NCBI GenBank assembly: GCA_905234785.1
Contig: CAJOIP010000030.1
Location: 1 to 32,767 of the forward strand
DNA: 32,767 nt
Source: an uncultured Eggerthellaceae bacterium
GTDB lineage: Bacteria; Actinomycetota; Coriobacteriia; Coriobacteriales; Eggerthellaceae
Reading direction: 5' to 3'
A model generated the notes under the pieces. That model saw only the letters and a list, made by a program, of their open reading frames with translations, had not been told where the DNA came from and did not search any database. A program made the position numbers and the translations under genes. Positions 1 to 8,586 of this stretch are shown in pieces (position 1 is the first letter of the stretch; every line of letters starts with the position of its first letter).

Positions 1-103
1 CTCACATGACATGTCGGCAACCCTGCCCGCCAGAATCTGCATTGCATCCATAAGCATTCGATAAAAGGCTTAGAAATGCAACGACTTAAAGATAGGAGCA
101 GAC

Positions 104-1087
104 ATGGACTTCACTTCCAACAAGCGACCCGAGCATATGCAACGCATCACGACGCCCGAATTGGCCGATGCGTTCATAGAAGAAGCCGTCGAGGCCATGC
201 GCGCCCAAGTCGGCGACGGGAAGGTGCTGCTCGCGCTTTCCGGAGGCGTTGATTCTTCGGTTGTCGCTGCGCTGCTCATAAAGGCCATCGGCAAACAGCT
301 CGTATGCGTGCACGTGAACCACGGCCTCATGCGCAAGGGCGAATCCGAGCAAGTCATCGACGTGTTCAAAAACCAGATGGACGCGAACCTCGTCTTCGTC
401 GACGCGAGCGACCGTTTCCTCGACTTGCTCGCAGGCGTGGAAGACCCCGAGGCTAAGCGTCACGTCATTGGCGAAGAGTTCATCAAGGTGTTCGCCGAGG
501 AAGCAGCCAAGCTCGACGGCATCGGCTTCTTGGGCCAGGGAACCATCTATCCGGACATCCTCGAGTCCGAGGCGGGCGTGAAGGCCCATCATAACGTGGG
601 CGGCTTGCCGGAAGACCTCGACTTCGAGCTCGTCGAACCTGTGAAGCTGCTCTTCAAGGACGAGGTTCGCGTCGTCGGCAAGCAGCTTGGCCTGCCCGAC
701 AGCATGGTGTACCGCCAGCCGTTCCCGGGTCCAGGCCTGGGTGTCCGGTGCCTTGGCGCCATCACGCGTGACCGCCTGAACGCCTTGCGCGAAGCCGACG
801 CCATCGTGCGCGAGGAAATCGACGCGGCCGGCCTCGACATATGGCAGTACTTCTGCGTCGTCCCCGACATGCGCGCGACTGGCGTGCGCGACGGCATGCG
901 CGCCTACGAATGGCCGTGCATCATCCGCTGCATCAACACGGTCGACGTCATGACGGCGGAAGTGCCCGAACTTGACTGGGCGCTGCTGAAGAGGATTACG
1001 AACCGCATCCTCGCAGAAGTGCCTGGTATCTGCCGCGTGTGCTACGACTTGTCGCCCAAGCCCATCGGAACGGTCGAGTGGGAATAG
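104..1087 (+). CDS. guaA: GMP synthase, ATP-pyrophosphatase subunit (stand-alone GuaA C-terminal part)
   Basis: 327 aa. The protein adenylates XMP and transfers ammonia to give GMP, the last step of guanine nucleotide synthesis. The P-loop SGGVDSS lies near residue 46, and the C-terminal dimerisation part contains YRQPFPGPGLGVR and ends in TVEWE, as GMP synthases do. The usual N-terminal class I glutamine amidotransferase domain (about 190 residues) is absent. This is not a window-edge effect, because an in-frame ATG at 104 is preceded by TAGGAG at 93-98. The layout resembles the archaeal two-subunit enzyme (GuaAb), so a separate glutaminase subunit should be encoded elsewhere, or free ammonia is used. 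A small membrane-protein gene follows after 3 nt. Function is very secure; the split form is read directly from the sequence. Confidence 0.95.
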   Translation: MDFTSNKRPEHMQRITTPELADAFIEEAVEAMRAQVGDGKVLLALSGGVDSSVVAALLIKAIGKQLVCVHVNHGLMRKGESEQVIDVFKNQMDANLVFVDASDRFLDLLAGVEDPEAKRHVIGEEFIKVFAEEAAKLDGIGFLGQGTIYPDILESEAGVKAHHNVGGLPEDLDFELVEPVKLLFKDEVRVVGKQLGLPDSMVYRQPFPGPGLGVRCLGAITRDRLNALREADAIVREEIDAAGLDIWQYFCVVPDMRATGVRDGMRAYEWPCIIRCINTVDVMTAEVPELDWALLKRITNRILAEVPGICRVCYDLSPKPIGTVEWE

Positions 1088-1090
1088 CCC

Positions 1091-1585
1091 ATGGATTCCG
1101 TCGTCAGAAAACACCTCTCGGTCATCATCGCCGTGACGCTCGTGGGAATCGTCACGACGTCCTTGCTGCTGCAGCTCGTGCACGATTCCGCTGCAGGCAT
1201 GGGCGCGAACCAGTTCGCGATGGCCATATTCCTCGTGCCATGCGCAGTCATGCTCATCGGGTCGTTTGCCATTGCGGCAACCGCCCGGCAAATTGGCAGG
1301 CAACTCTATCTCGTCGTGCTCGCCATATGCTTGGTAACCGGGATCGTGTCGATGGTGGTCACGTCGGGATGGCTCTCGGATCCCTCGATTGCCGCATTGC
1401 TCATGGCCAATTCGCCAGCCGACACGGTCATAACGCCCATCCTGCAATCTCCGATCACCATTTTCCGCGACATCGCGGCGTACGTGGTCATACCGACGGT
1501 CGGCTGCATCTTCGGGGCATGGCTCGGTTCACGCATTCATCCGCTTAGCGACGACGGCACCGCGAAGAAGAAAAAGAAGAAGTAA
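1091..1585 (+). CDS. small multi-pass membrane protein, unknown function
   Basis: 164 aa, family not recognised. About four hydrophobic segments are visible (near residues 9-28, 40-62, 70-92 and 128-150), so an inner-membrane protein is likely. The C-terminus ends in a run of six lysines that should stay in the cytoplasm. The ATG lies 3 nt after the guaA stop, with weak spacing for its own Shine-Dalgarno, so it is probably translated from the guaA message. A long inverted repeat follows. No catalytic motif is seen and the link to guaA may be positional only. Confidence 0.7.
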   Translation: MDSVVRKHLSVIIAVTLVGIVTTSLLLQLVHDSAAGMGANQFAMAIFLVPCAVMLIGSFAIAATARQIGRQLYLVVLAICLVTGIVSMVVTSGWLSDPSIAALLMANSPADTVITPILQSPITIFRDIAAYVVIPTVGCIFGAWLGSRIHPLSDDGTAKKKKKK

Positions 1586-1591
1586 TCAAGA

Positions 1592-1655
1592 CGCATCGCC
1601 CTCGCCTGGCCGCTTTGGCGCAAGCGCGTCACAGCGGCCAGGCGAGGGCGATGCG
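1592..1655. terminator. 23-bp perfect inverted repeat, probable terminator
   Basis: Arms at 1592-1614 and 1633-1655 are perfectly complementary over 23 bp, with an 18-nt loop. It sits directly after the membrane-protein gene and before the Shine-Dalgarno of the SixA-CHAD gene. There is no U tract after the stem (CTCTATAG), so it may be a barrier or mRNA-stabilising hairpin rather than a classical intrinsic terminator. Confidence 0.6.
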
Positions 1656-1678
1656 CTCTATAGCCAAACGGAGGAACG

Positions 1679-2986
1679 ATGTCGGACACGCTTATCCTCA
1701 TGCGCCATGGGAAAGCCCAGCGCCCTTCTGACGACATGCTCGATATGGAACGAAAGCTTACCGAAGCGGGGAAGCGCTCGCTTTCGGCGACGCTTCTTTA
1801 TTCGCTTGGCTTGCTTTCGGGCAAGGGAACGAGCGTGCAAGTTTGGTCGAGCCCTGCTGCGCGTGCCGAGCAGACAGCGCGCATCATGATGAAGGCGTGC
1901 AAGCGACATGGAGCCGACGTCGCTTCAGACCTCGTGTTGGTCGACGCGCTTTGGAGCCAAGACGCAGACGCGTTCTTGCAGATGGTCGAATCATGCGAAA
2001 GCGACGTCGTGGTGGCTGTCGGCCACAACCCCTTCATCGAGGATGTCACGGCAAAGCTCACTGGCTCGCATATCGATTTCGCAACGGGCGGTTTCGCTGC
2101 GATCGACCTGTCGAAGGAGACCACAACCGAGGGAAGCGTTTCGTACCCCGGACGCTTGCTCTGGTTCGCCCAGGGCCCGGTATCACAACGCTGGCGTACG
2201 GTGGTGCACATGGAACGCGTGCTCGGCGATGCCGCCGATGCCGTTCGCGAGCGCCTGGATGCGTTCTTGGCGCAACCGGACGACATCGAGACCATGCACA
2301 AGTTTCGCGTATCGATTCGCACGTTGCGCAGCCTGGTCGCGTTCGTCGCGCCTTGGCAGGTACCGTCGCAGAACAAGAGCGTGCAAGCGGAGTTGAAGGA
2401 CATCGTGGCCGAGACCTCTCGTTTACGCGAGCTCGACGTGCTGACCGAGCAGGCAAGTGCCATGGAAGGATCGTCGCTCGAATTCGTCGCGTTCTGCTCT
2501 GACGAAGCGGCGCAGGAGCGTGCGCGCGTTTCAAAGGTCCTTTCCTCGAAGCGCACGGAAAAGCGGATCGAGCGCGTGAGGAACGAGCTTCACGACGTGA
2601 AATGGCGCAAGTTCGTGAATGCAGCCGGCCTCGAGGAGGCCGATATCCGCTCGAGGTTCGACGAATTGGCCAAATCGCTTGAGGATGACCTTGCGGCGCT
2701 CGACATGACCGATGTCGAGAAGACCCACGACGTGCGCAAGAGCGCGAAGCGCGTGCGCTACGACGCCGAAAAGTTCAAGGCGCTCATCGGCGAAGACGCG
2801 GTCGATATCGCCAAGGACATGACCGCGCACCAAGACAACCTCGGCGCGATATGCGACGCACGTGTGAACATCGACATCATAAACGGCCTCGACCTCGAAA
2901 GCCTCCCCGACGCCGTTGCATGGGACCTCGCCCTGCTGCGCGCCCAGAACGAGACGTTTTTGTACACGACCCTCAGGAACGCATAA
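1679..2986 (+). CDS. SixA-type histidine phosphatase fused to a CHAD domain
   Basis: 435 aa in two parts. Residues 1-165 form a histidine phosphatase of the SixA branch: the RHG motif is at residues 9-11 (LMRHGKA), the second catalytic His is in VGHNP near 115, and a WSSPAARAEQTA segment lies between. Residues about 175-430 form a CHAD domain, an alpha-helical, basic, polyphosphate-associated fold, with its two signature helices MHKFRVSIRTLRS and HDVRKSAKRVRYDAE. SixA proteins remove phosphate from phosphohistidine; CHAD domains bind polyphosphate granules. A role combining the two is inference. GGAGG at 1671-1675 supports the ATG at 1679. fbp follows after 21 nt, so the two may share a message. 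Confidence 0.88.
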   Translation: MSDTLILMRHGKAQRPSDDMLDMERKLTEAGKRSLSATLLYSLGLLSGKGTSVQVWSSPAARAEQTARIMMKACKRHGADVASDLVLVDALWSQDADAFLQMVESCESDVVVAVGHNPFIEDVTAKLTGSHIDFATGGFAAIDLSKETTTEGSVSYPGRLLWFAQGPVSQRWRTVVHMERVLGDAADAVRERLDAFLAQPDDIETMHKFRVSIRTLRSLVAFVAPWQVPSQNKSVQAELKDIVAETSRLRELDVLTEQASAMEGSSLEFVAFCSDEAAQERARVSKVLSSKRTEKRIERVRNELHDVKWRKFVNAAGLEEADIRSRFDELAKSLEDDLAALDMTDVEKTHDVRKSAKRVRYDAEKFKALIGEDAVDIAKDMTAHQDNLGAICDARVNIDIINGLDLESLPDAVAWDLALLRAQNETFLYTTLRNA

Positions 2987-3007
2987 ACTCCGAAAGGAAG
3001 GCCCATC

Positions 3008-4963
3008 ATGGATGCAAACGAGAAGCGCTACCTCGAGCTGCTCGCCCGATCGTTTCCCACGGCAGCGCAGGCCTCGACGGAAATCGTGAACCTGAACGCC
3101 ATCCTGAACCTGCCCAAGGGAACCGAAGTGTTCGCTTCGGACATCCACGGCGAATTCGAGGCGTTCTCGCATATCCTGCGCAACGGTTCGGGCGCTGTGA
3201 AGCTGAAGATCGAAGACGCGTTCGGCGATTCGCTTTCCGAGGCCGAGAAACGCTCGCTCGCGACGCTCATCTACTATCCTCGCGAGAAGATGGAAATCGA
3301 GCTTGCGAAGACCGACGACAAGAACGCATGGTATGCGCAGACCCTGTTGCGCATGGTGACGGTTTGCAAGCAATCTGCGGGCAAGTACACGCGCTCTAAG
3401 GTGCGAAAGGCGCTTCCCGACGAATACGCCTACATCATCGAGGAGCTCATGACCGAGAGTAACCTCGCGGTCGACAAGAAGGCCTACTACGACGCCATCA
3501 TCGAGGCGGTCATCCGCACGGGGCAGGCAGAGCCGCTCATCGAGGCGCTTTCGAAGCTCATCATGCGCCTGAGCCTCGATCATCTGCACCTGGTTGGCGA
3601 CATCTACGACCGCGGCCCGGCGCCGCACCTCATCATGGACACGCTCTTGCGGTTCCACTCGCTCGACATTCAGTGGGGCAACCACGACATCGTGTGGATG
3701 GGGGCCTCGCTCGGGCAGCGAGGCTGCATCGCCCACGTGGTGCGCAATTGCGCGCGTTACGGCAACCTCTCGATCCTCGAAGACGTGTACGGCATCAACA
3801 TCTTGCCGCTTGCCTCGTTCGCGCTCAGCGCGTATGCGGACGACCCCTGCGTCGCGTTCGGGCTCAAAGGCAATCCGAAGCTTTCCGAGCAAGACATCGA
3901 GCTGAACGTGAAGATCCAGAAGGCCATGGCAATCATCCAGTTCAAGGTCGAGGCTGCGCTCATCGCAGAGTACCCGAGCTTCGGTCTGGAAGACCGCAAC
4001 GTTTTGCACCGCATCGATTACGACAAGGGAACCGTCGTGGTCGACGGCGTGGAATACGAGCTCATCGACAAGGTGTTCCCGACGGTCGACCCGCATGACC
4101 CGTATCGCCTCACGCCCGAGGAGGAAGAGGTCATGCAGCGCCTCGAGCTTTCGTTTAAGGGCTCGGAGAAGCTTCAGCGCCATATGAGGCTGTTCCTCGA
4201 AGTGGGAAGCCTGTACAAGATATCGAACGGCACGCTGCTATTCCACGCATGCGCTCCGCTTAACGAGGATGGCACGTTGAAGGAAGTCGACGTGTTCGGC
4301 GGGAAGTACAAAGGCCGTGCGTTGTACGACGTGCTCGAGCGCTACGTCCGCGCCGGGTTCTACGGCGCGAACCCGGAAGTGCGCAAGCGCGGCCAGGACC
4401 TGATGTGGTGGCTGTGGCTCGGCGAGGGATCGCCTTTGTTCGCCAAAAGCAAGATGGCGACGTTCGAGCTGTACCTCATCGCCGACAAGGCCGCGCGCAA
4501 GGAGGTGAAGAACCCCTTCTACACATTGCTCGACGACGAGAAGGTCGTGGCTGGCATATTCGAGGATTTCGGCATGGATCCTGCAACGTCGCGCATCGTA
4601 TGCGGCCATGTGCCCGTGAAGGTGAAGGATGGCGAGGACCCCGTGAAATGCGGCGGGAAGGTGCTTTGCATCGACGGCGGCTTCTCGCGTGCCTACCAGC
4701 CCACGACGGGCATCGCCGGCTTCACGCTGATTTCCAACTCGTACGGATTCATCTTGGCCGCCCATGAGCCACTCGAATCCGCTCGAGCCGCCGTGGAAAA
4801 CGAGCTCGACATCCACTCGTCCCAGCGCGTCGTGGAACTGGTGGGGGAGCGCACGCTCGTTGCCGACACCGACACCGGGGCGCGCCTGAAGGAGCAAATC
4901 GCCGATCTGGAGAAACTCCTCGACGCATACAGGCAGGGCATCATCCCGGAAGGTTTGAAGTAA
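3008..4963 (+). CDS. fbp: fructose-1,6-bisphosphatase class III
   Basis: 651 aa, close to the roughly 640-670 aa typical of the Firmicute-type class III enzyme. It hydrolyses fructose-1,6-bisphosphate to fructose-6-phosphate, the committed gluconeogenic step. The metallophosphatase core shows SDIHGEFEAF near residue 44, GDIYDRGP near 197 and GNHD near 223, which are metal ligands. The C-terminal part carries CGHVPVK and CIDGGFSRAYQ. GAAAGGAAG upstream serves the ATG at 3008. Its position beside the lactate/lactaldehyde genes fits growth on three-carbon acids. Terminated by the hairpin at 4985-5015. Confidence 0.97.
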   Translation: MDANEKRYLELLARSFPTAAQASTEIVNLNAILNLPKGTEVFASDIHGEFEAFSHILRNGSGAVKLKIEDAFGDSLSEAEKRSLATLIYYPREKMEIELAKTDDKNAWYAQTLLRMVTVCKQSAGKYTRSKVRKALPDEYAYIIEELMTESNLAVDKKAYYDAIIEAVIRTGQAEPLIEALSKLIMRLSLDHLHLVGDIYDRGPAPHLIMDTLLRFHSLDIQWGNHDIVWMGASLGQRGCIAHVVRNCARYGNLSILEDVYGINILPLASFALSAYADDPCVAFGLKGNPKLSEQDIELNVKIQKAMAIIQFKVEAALIAEYPSFGLEDRNVLHRIDYDKGTVVVDGVEYELIDKVFPTVDPHDPYRLTPEEEEVMQRLELSFKGSEKLQRHMRLFLEVGSLYKISNGTLLFHACAPLNEDGTLKEVDVFGGKYKGRALYDVLERYVRAGFYGANPEVRKRGQDLMWWLWLGEGSPLFAKSKMATFELYLIADKAARKEVKNPFYTLLDDEKVVAGIFEDFGMDPATSRIVCGHVPVKVKDGEDPVKCGGKVLCIDGGFSRAYQPTTGIAGFTLISNSYGFILAAHEPLESARAAVENELDIHSSQRVVELVGERTLVADTDTGARLKEQIADLEKLLDAYRQGIIPEGLK

Positions 4964-4984
4964 CTGGTTGCACCCGTTCCACCA

Positions 4985-5015
4985 AAAAGGCCGGCTCCAA
5001 TGGAGCCGGCCTTTT
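4985..5015. terminator. bidirectional intrinsic terminator between fbp and aldA
   Basis: The GC-rich stem 4985-4998/5002-5015 has an AAT loop, preceded by an A run and followed by TTTT, so it can terminate both the plus-strand fbp message and the convergent minus-strand aldehyde dehydrogenase message. Confidence 0.9.
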
Positions 5016-5036
5016 GCATGGTGCGAAAGTGTTGAC

Positions 5037-6491
5037 TTACGCCTTGTTGCGGTTGAGGTCGTAGTCGATGTAGTTGATGTGCGTCTCGAGGTACTCCTCC
5101 AGGCCGCGCTCGCCGTCCTCGCCGCCGATACCCGAGCCGCGCACGCCCTGATGGAAGCCCTGGAAGGCCTCGAAGTGCTCGCGGTTGACGTACGTCTCGC
5201 CGAACTTGATCTCGTTCATGGCGCGCATGACGGTGTCGTAGTCGGTCGTGAAGATGGAGCTCGTCAGGCCGAACTCGCAGTCGTTGGCCATCTCGATGGC
5301 CTCGTCGAGCGTCTCGAACGTGGTGATGGGCAGCACCGGGCCGAAAATCTCCTCGACCATGACGCGGCTTGTATGCGTGACGCCCGTGATGACCGTCGGC
5401 TCGAAGTAGTAGCCCTTGCCGTCGATATCGACGCAGTTGCCGCCGCACTCGATTTTGGCGCCCTCGTCGATGGCGCTCTGAACCAGCTCGGCAACATGCT
5501 CGCGCTGGGCCTTGTTGACCATCGGGCCCATGTCGAAGCCGGGCTCGAGCGCGGGGCCGTACGTGACCTTCTTCATGCGCTCGACGATCTTGGCGATGAA
5601 CTCGTCGGCGATGCCGGACTGCACGTACACGCGCTCGGCTGCGTTGCACACCTGGCCGGTGTTGAAGACGCGCGAGTTGATGACGTGCTCGACCGTCTCG
5701 TCGAGCTTGCAGTCGTTCATGACGATGACAGGCGCCTTGCCACCGAGCTCGAGCGACACCTTGGTGACGTTGTCGGCAGCGGCCTTCATGATCTTCTTGC
5801 CCACGGCGGTGGACCCGGTGACGGTGACGATGCCGAGCTTGGGGTTGGCGGCCAGCGCGTTGCCGGCGACGGCGCCCGAGCCGGTGATGACGTTGATGAC
5901 GCCCTTGGGAAGCGACGACTGCGCGACCAACTTGGCGAACTCGTACGCGCCGTTCGGGCAGTCGGACGAAGCCTTCAGCACCACGGTACAGCCGGCGATG
6001 AGAGCCGGGGCCACCTTGCGGCCGATGAGGAACAGCGGGAAGTTCCACGGCATGATCTGGCCGGCCACGCCGATGGGCATCTTGTACAGCAGGATGTTCT
6101 CGTTCGGGCGGTCGGACGGGATGATCTCGCCCTTGATGTGACGGGCCTGCGCCGCCATGTACTGGATGTAAGCAGCAAGCCAGCCGGCCTCGTCGGTGGC
6201 CTGGGCGATGGGCTTGCCCATTTCCTCGGACGTCGCGCGGGCCAGGACGTCGGCGTTGTCCTTCACGAGCTGCACGAGCTCCATCAGGTAGTTGGCTCGC
6301 TCGATGGCGGGAACCTTCTCCCAAGATTTCTGAGCCTCGAAGGCCGCGTCGACCGCTGCGGCAACGTCTTCCTCGGTCGCCATCGGGAAGCGTCCGATCA
6401 CTTCCTCGGTCGCGGGGTTGATGTTGTCACGCATCTCCCTGTCGCCGTTGTCGAGGAACTCGCCGTTGATGAAAAGCTGGACTTCTTTCAT
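5037..6491 (-). CDS. aldA: AldA-like lactaldehyde/glycolaldehyde dehydrogenase
   Basis: 484 aa NAD-dependent aldehyde dehydrogenase. Catalytic residues are visible: Asn150 in PWNFP, Lys173, Glu248 in LELGGKAP and the nucleophile Cys282 in GQVCNAAERVYV. Segments SDRPNENILL, FGETYVNRE and FEAFQGFHQG match Escherichia coli AldA closely, so L-lactaldehyde to L-lactate (or glycolaldehyde to glycolate) is the likely reaction. I chose ATG 6491 because AGGAGG (6498-6503) sits 6 nt upstream; a TTG at 6497 would abut that site. It is divergent from a lactate permease and lutABC, whose substrate would be its product. Other small aldehydes remain possible. Confidence 0.9.
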   Translation of the reverse strand: MKEVQLFINGEFLDNGDREMRDNINPATEEVIGRFPMATEEDVAAAVDAAFEAQKSWEKVPAIERANYLMELVQLVKDNADVLARATSEEMGKPIAQATDEAGWLAAYIQYMAAQARHIKGEIIPSDRPNENILLYKMPIGVAGQIMPWNFPLFLIGRKVAPALIAGCTVVLKASSDCPNGAYEFAKLVAQSSLPKGVINVITGSGAVAGNALAANPKLGIVTVTGSTAVGKKIMKAAADNVTKVSLELGGKAPVIVMNDCKLDETVEHVINSRVFNTGQVCNAAERVYVQSGIADEFIAKIVERMKKVTYGPALEPGFDMGPMVNKAQREHVAELVQSAIDEGAKIECGGNCVDIDGKGYYFEPTVITGVTHTSRVMVEEIFGPVLPITTFETLDEAIEMANDCEFGLTSSIFTTDYDTVMRAMNEIKFGETYVNREHFEAFQGFHQGVRGSGIGGEDGERGLEEYLETHINYIDYDLNRNKA

Positions 6492-6769
6492 GCACAACCT
6501 CCTAGGCTCGTTTGCGGGCGTACCCGCTCCAATGGCGTGAGGCAGGGCGCATATCGCGCCCTCTTCACTTATTGACCATTTTAGCCATTATTCTTTAACT
6601 GGTTCATAGCATTTTGATAATGGGCCATGGGGCGAGCGATTCGCCGCTCTGCGCAAAAGCCAAAACGCAAGCCCTCGCGCACGTTCCCCGAATTATTCTT
6701 GTTTTGAAATTGCCCGATAGCGTACTATCGATTCCGTACTTGACGATCATGTCATGAAGGGGAGATGTC
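6492..6769. promoter_or_regulatory. divergent aldA/lctP control region
   Basis: This 278-nt noncoding region separates the two divergent starts. For the permease, TTGTTT (6699-6704) and TACTAT (6723-6728) are 18 nt apart and form a plausible sigma-70 promoter. A short inverted repeat CGATAG-cgta-CTATCG (6715-6730) overlaps the -10 and could be an operator. GGGGAG just before 6770 is the ribosome binding site. AT-rich sequence around 6570-6600 probably holds the aldA promoter, but no clear boxes could be assigned. Confidence 0.45.
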
Positions 6770-8446
6770 ATGTTCCAAGCGCTACTCGATCCCGTAATGG
6801 GAAACCTCGGCTTATCCGCCCTCGTCGCCTGCATTCCGCTCGTCGCGTTCTTCATCATGCTGCTGGGCGTGAAGGCGAAGGCCCATGTTTCGGCCGTAGT
6901 GGCGCTCGTGGTTGCCCTTATAGTCGCCATCATAGGGTTCCAAATGCCCGCCGACCTCGCTCTCGTGTCGGCTACCCAGGGCGCTGCGTTCGGCGCGTTT
7001 CCCATCGTGTACATCATCTGCATGGCCGTGTGGTTCTACGAGGTCACGGTCGTGTCCGGGCGCTCGGAAGACCTGCGCAAGTTCTTCGACCAGGTTGGCG
7101 GAGGCGACATCCGCATCCAGGCCATGATGATCGCGTTCTGCTTCGGCGGCCTGCTCGAGGCGCTCGCCGGCTTCGGTGCGCCGATCGCCGTCACCGCCAC
7201 GATGATCCTGGCGCTTGGCGTGAAGCCGAAGAAGGCCGCCCTTGCCGTCCTGCTTGCGAACACGGCGCCCGTTGCCTACGGCGCCGTGGCGACGCCCATC
7301 ACCACGGCCGGCAACATGGTTGCCAACGTTACCGGCGATGCGGCCGGCACCGCCGCCCACGTAGCGGCCATCGTCGGATACCAGGCACCCATCTTCGCGA
7401 TGTTCGTGCCCTTCATCCTCGTCATAATCCTCGACGGCAAGCAGGGCGCCAAGGACTGCTGGCTGCCCGCGTTCGTGGTCGGCATATCGTTCGCCATCAC
7501 GCAGTGGTGGTGCTCGAACCACTTCGCCTACGAGCTGACCGACGTCATCGCCTCGCTCGTAGGCCTTGCCGCCATAGTCGTGTTCATGCGCTTCTGGAAG
7601 CCCAAGGGCGTCGATGGCGTGCGCGCCCGCTTCGGCTTGCCGCCCCTGGCCGAGTCTGAGCAATCCGACCTGAATGCGGGCCGCACGTTCATGGCCCTCG
7701 TGCCGTACCTCATCGTCGTGGTCGTCTTCGGCGTTTGCAAGCTCGGCATCCCCGGCATCCTCGCCCAGACTGACATCAAGATTCCGTGGCCGCTCATTTC
7801 CGGCGGTGCGATCCTCAGCGCAGCTGGCGCGGACCCCGGCACCACGTTCAACCTGAACCTGCTCTCCACGCCCGGCACGATGCTGCTCGTCGCCGGACTC
7901 ATAACGGCGCTCGTGTACACGCTCAACACCGAGAACGGCCGTTACAGCATGACCATGGGCGCGGCTATCAAGGCCATCGGCTCGACCTTCTACCGCATGC
8001 GCTTCTCGGCGTTGACCATCGTGCTCGTGCTGTCGCTTGCGTACGTTATGAACTTCAGCGGCCAAACCATCTCGATCGGCGACTTTCTATCGGGTTCCGG
8101 CCCGGTGTTCCCGGTCATCTCGCCGACGCTCGGCTGGGTGGGCACTGCCGTCACTGGCTCCGACACGAGTGCCAACGCCCTGTTCGCGGGCCTGCAATAT
8201 TCTGCCGCGCTCAGCAACCCGGCCCTTTCCGGCGTTACACCCGACTTGTTCCTAGCAGCCAACACCATGGGTGGCGTCGTCGGCAAGATGATCAGCCCGC
8301 AGTCGCTGGCCATCGCCGCCGTCGCCACGCAGGAGCGCGAAGCCGACATCATGAAGAACGTCCTTCCGTGGTCGATCGCGTTCCTCGTCGGCACGTGCGT
8401 GCTCGTCGGCTTGCAGGCTACGGTGCTCACGTTCATATTGCCTTAA
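6770..8446 (+). CDS. lctP: L-lactate permease, LctP/LldP family
   Basis: 558 aa, the usual length of the lactate permease family (proton-coupled lactate or glycolate uptake). It is very hydrophobic, with about 12-14 membrane segments. The family-typical stretch FGGLLEALAGFGAPIAVTA lies near residues 124-142, followed by NTAPVAYGAVATPI, and the C-terminal part contains GGVVGKMISPQSLAIA. It stands immediately upstream of lutABC, separated by a terminator, and divergent from an AldA-like dehydrogenase, so lactate is the most likely substrate; glycolate is the main alternative. Confidence 0.95.
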   Translation: MFQALLDPVMGNLGLSALVACIPLVAFFIMLLGVKAKAHVSAVVALVVALIVAIIGFQMPADLALVSATQGAAFGAFPIVYIICMAVWFYEVTVVSGRSEDLRKFFDQVGGGDIRIQAMMIAFCFGGLLEALAGFGAPIAVTATMILALGVKPKKAALAVLLANTAPVAYGAVATPITTAGNMVANVTGDAAGTAAHVAAIVGYQAPIFAMFVPFILVIILDGKQGAKDCWLPAFVVGISFAITQWWCSNHFAYELTDVIASLVGLAAIVVFMRFWKPKGVDGVRARFGLPPLAESEQSDLNAGRTFMALVPYLIVVVVFGVCKLGIPGILAQTDIKIPWPLISGGAILSAAGADPGTTFNLNLLSTPGTMLLVAGLITALVYTLNTENGRYSMTMGAAIKAIGSTFYRMRFSALTIVLVLSLAYVMNFSGQTISIGDFLSGSGPVFPVISPTLGWVGTAVTGSDTSANALFAGLQYSAALSNPALSGVTPDLFLAANTMGGVVGKMISPQSLAIAAVATQEREADIMKNVLPWSIAFLVGTCVLVGLQATVLTFILP

Positions 8447-8472
8447 AGGCGCTATGACAACCGTCATTCGAA

Positions 8473-8496
8473 AAGGGCCCGCAAACGCGGGCCCTT
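8473..8496 (+). terminator. intrinsic terminator after lctP
   Basis: A 10-bp perfect stem 8473-8482/8487-8496 (core GGGCCCGC) with an AAAC loop is followed by ATT. It separates the permease transcript from the lut operon, which has its own promoter. Confidence 0.85.
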
Positions 8497-8513
8497 ATTG
8501 GTAAAACGTGGCG

Positions 8514-8540
8514 TTTGACCAGCCTGTTGCACGGTATAAT
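8514..8540 (+). promoter_or_regulatory. putative lutABC promoter
   Basis: A perfect -10 TATAAT (8535-8540) is preceded by TTTGAC (8514-8519) at a short 15-nt spacing, or TTGACC at 14 nt. The short spacer suggests activator dependence or use of the -10 alone. Downstream in the leader, GTTACAAG is repeated at 8549-8556 and 8566-8573, 17 bp apart, a possible regulator site. Confidence 0.55.
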
Positions 8541-8586
8541 TCATCCTAGTTACAAGGGGATGTCCGTTACAAGAGAGAGGGGTCAC

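Noticed and set aside
66-95. GCTTAGAAATGC..CTTAAAG before guaA as a fourth copy of the repeat module
   Set aside because: The gap between the two halves is 9 nt rather than 13 and no hairpin follows, so the likeness is probably chance.
86-1447. Long minus-strand open frame opposite guaA
   Set aside because: High-GC shadow frame rich in His, Arg and Asp, with no motif; the plus-strand guaA is unambiguous.
4968-6575. 535-codon plus-strand open frame opposite aldA
   Set aside because: Shadow of a clear aldehyde dehydrogenase; Val/Asp/His-rich with no start signal.
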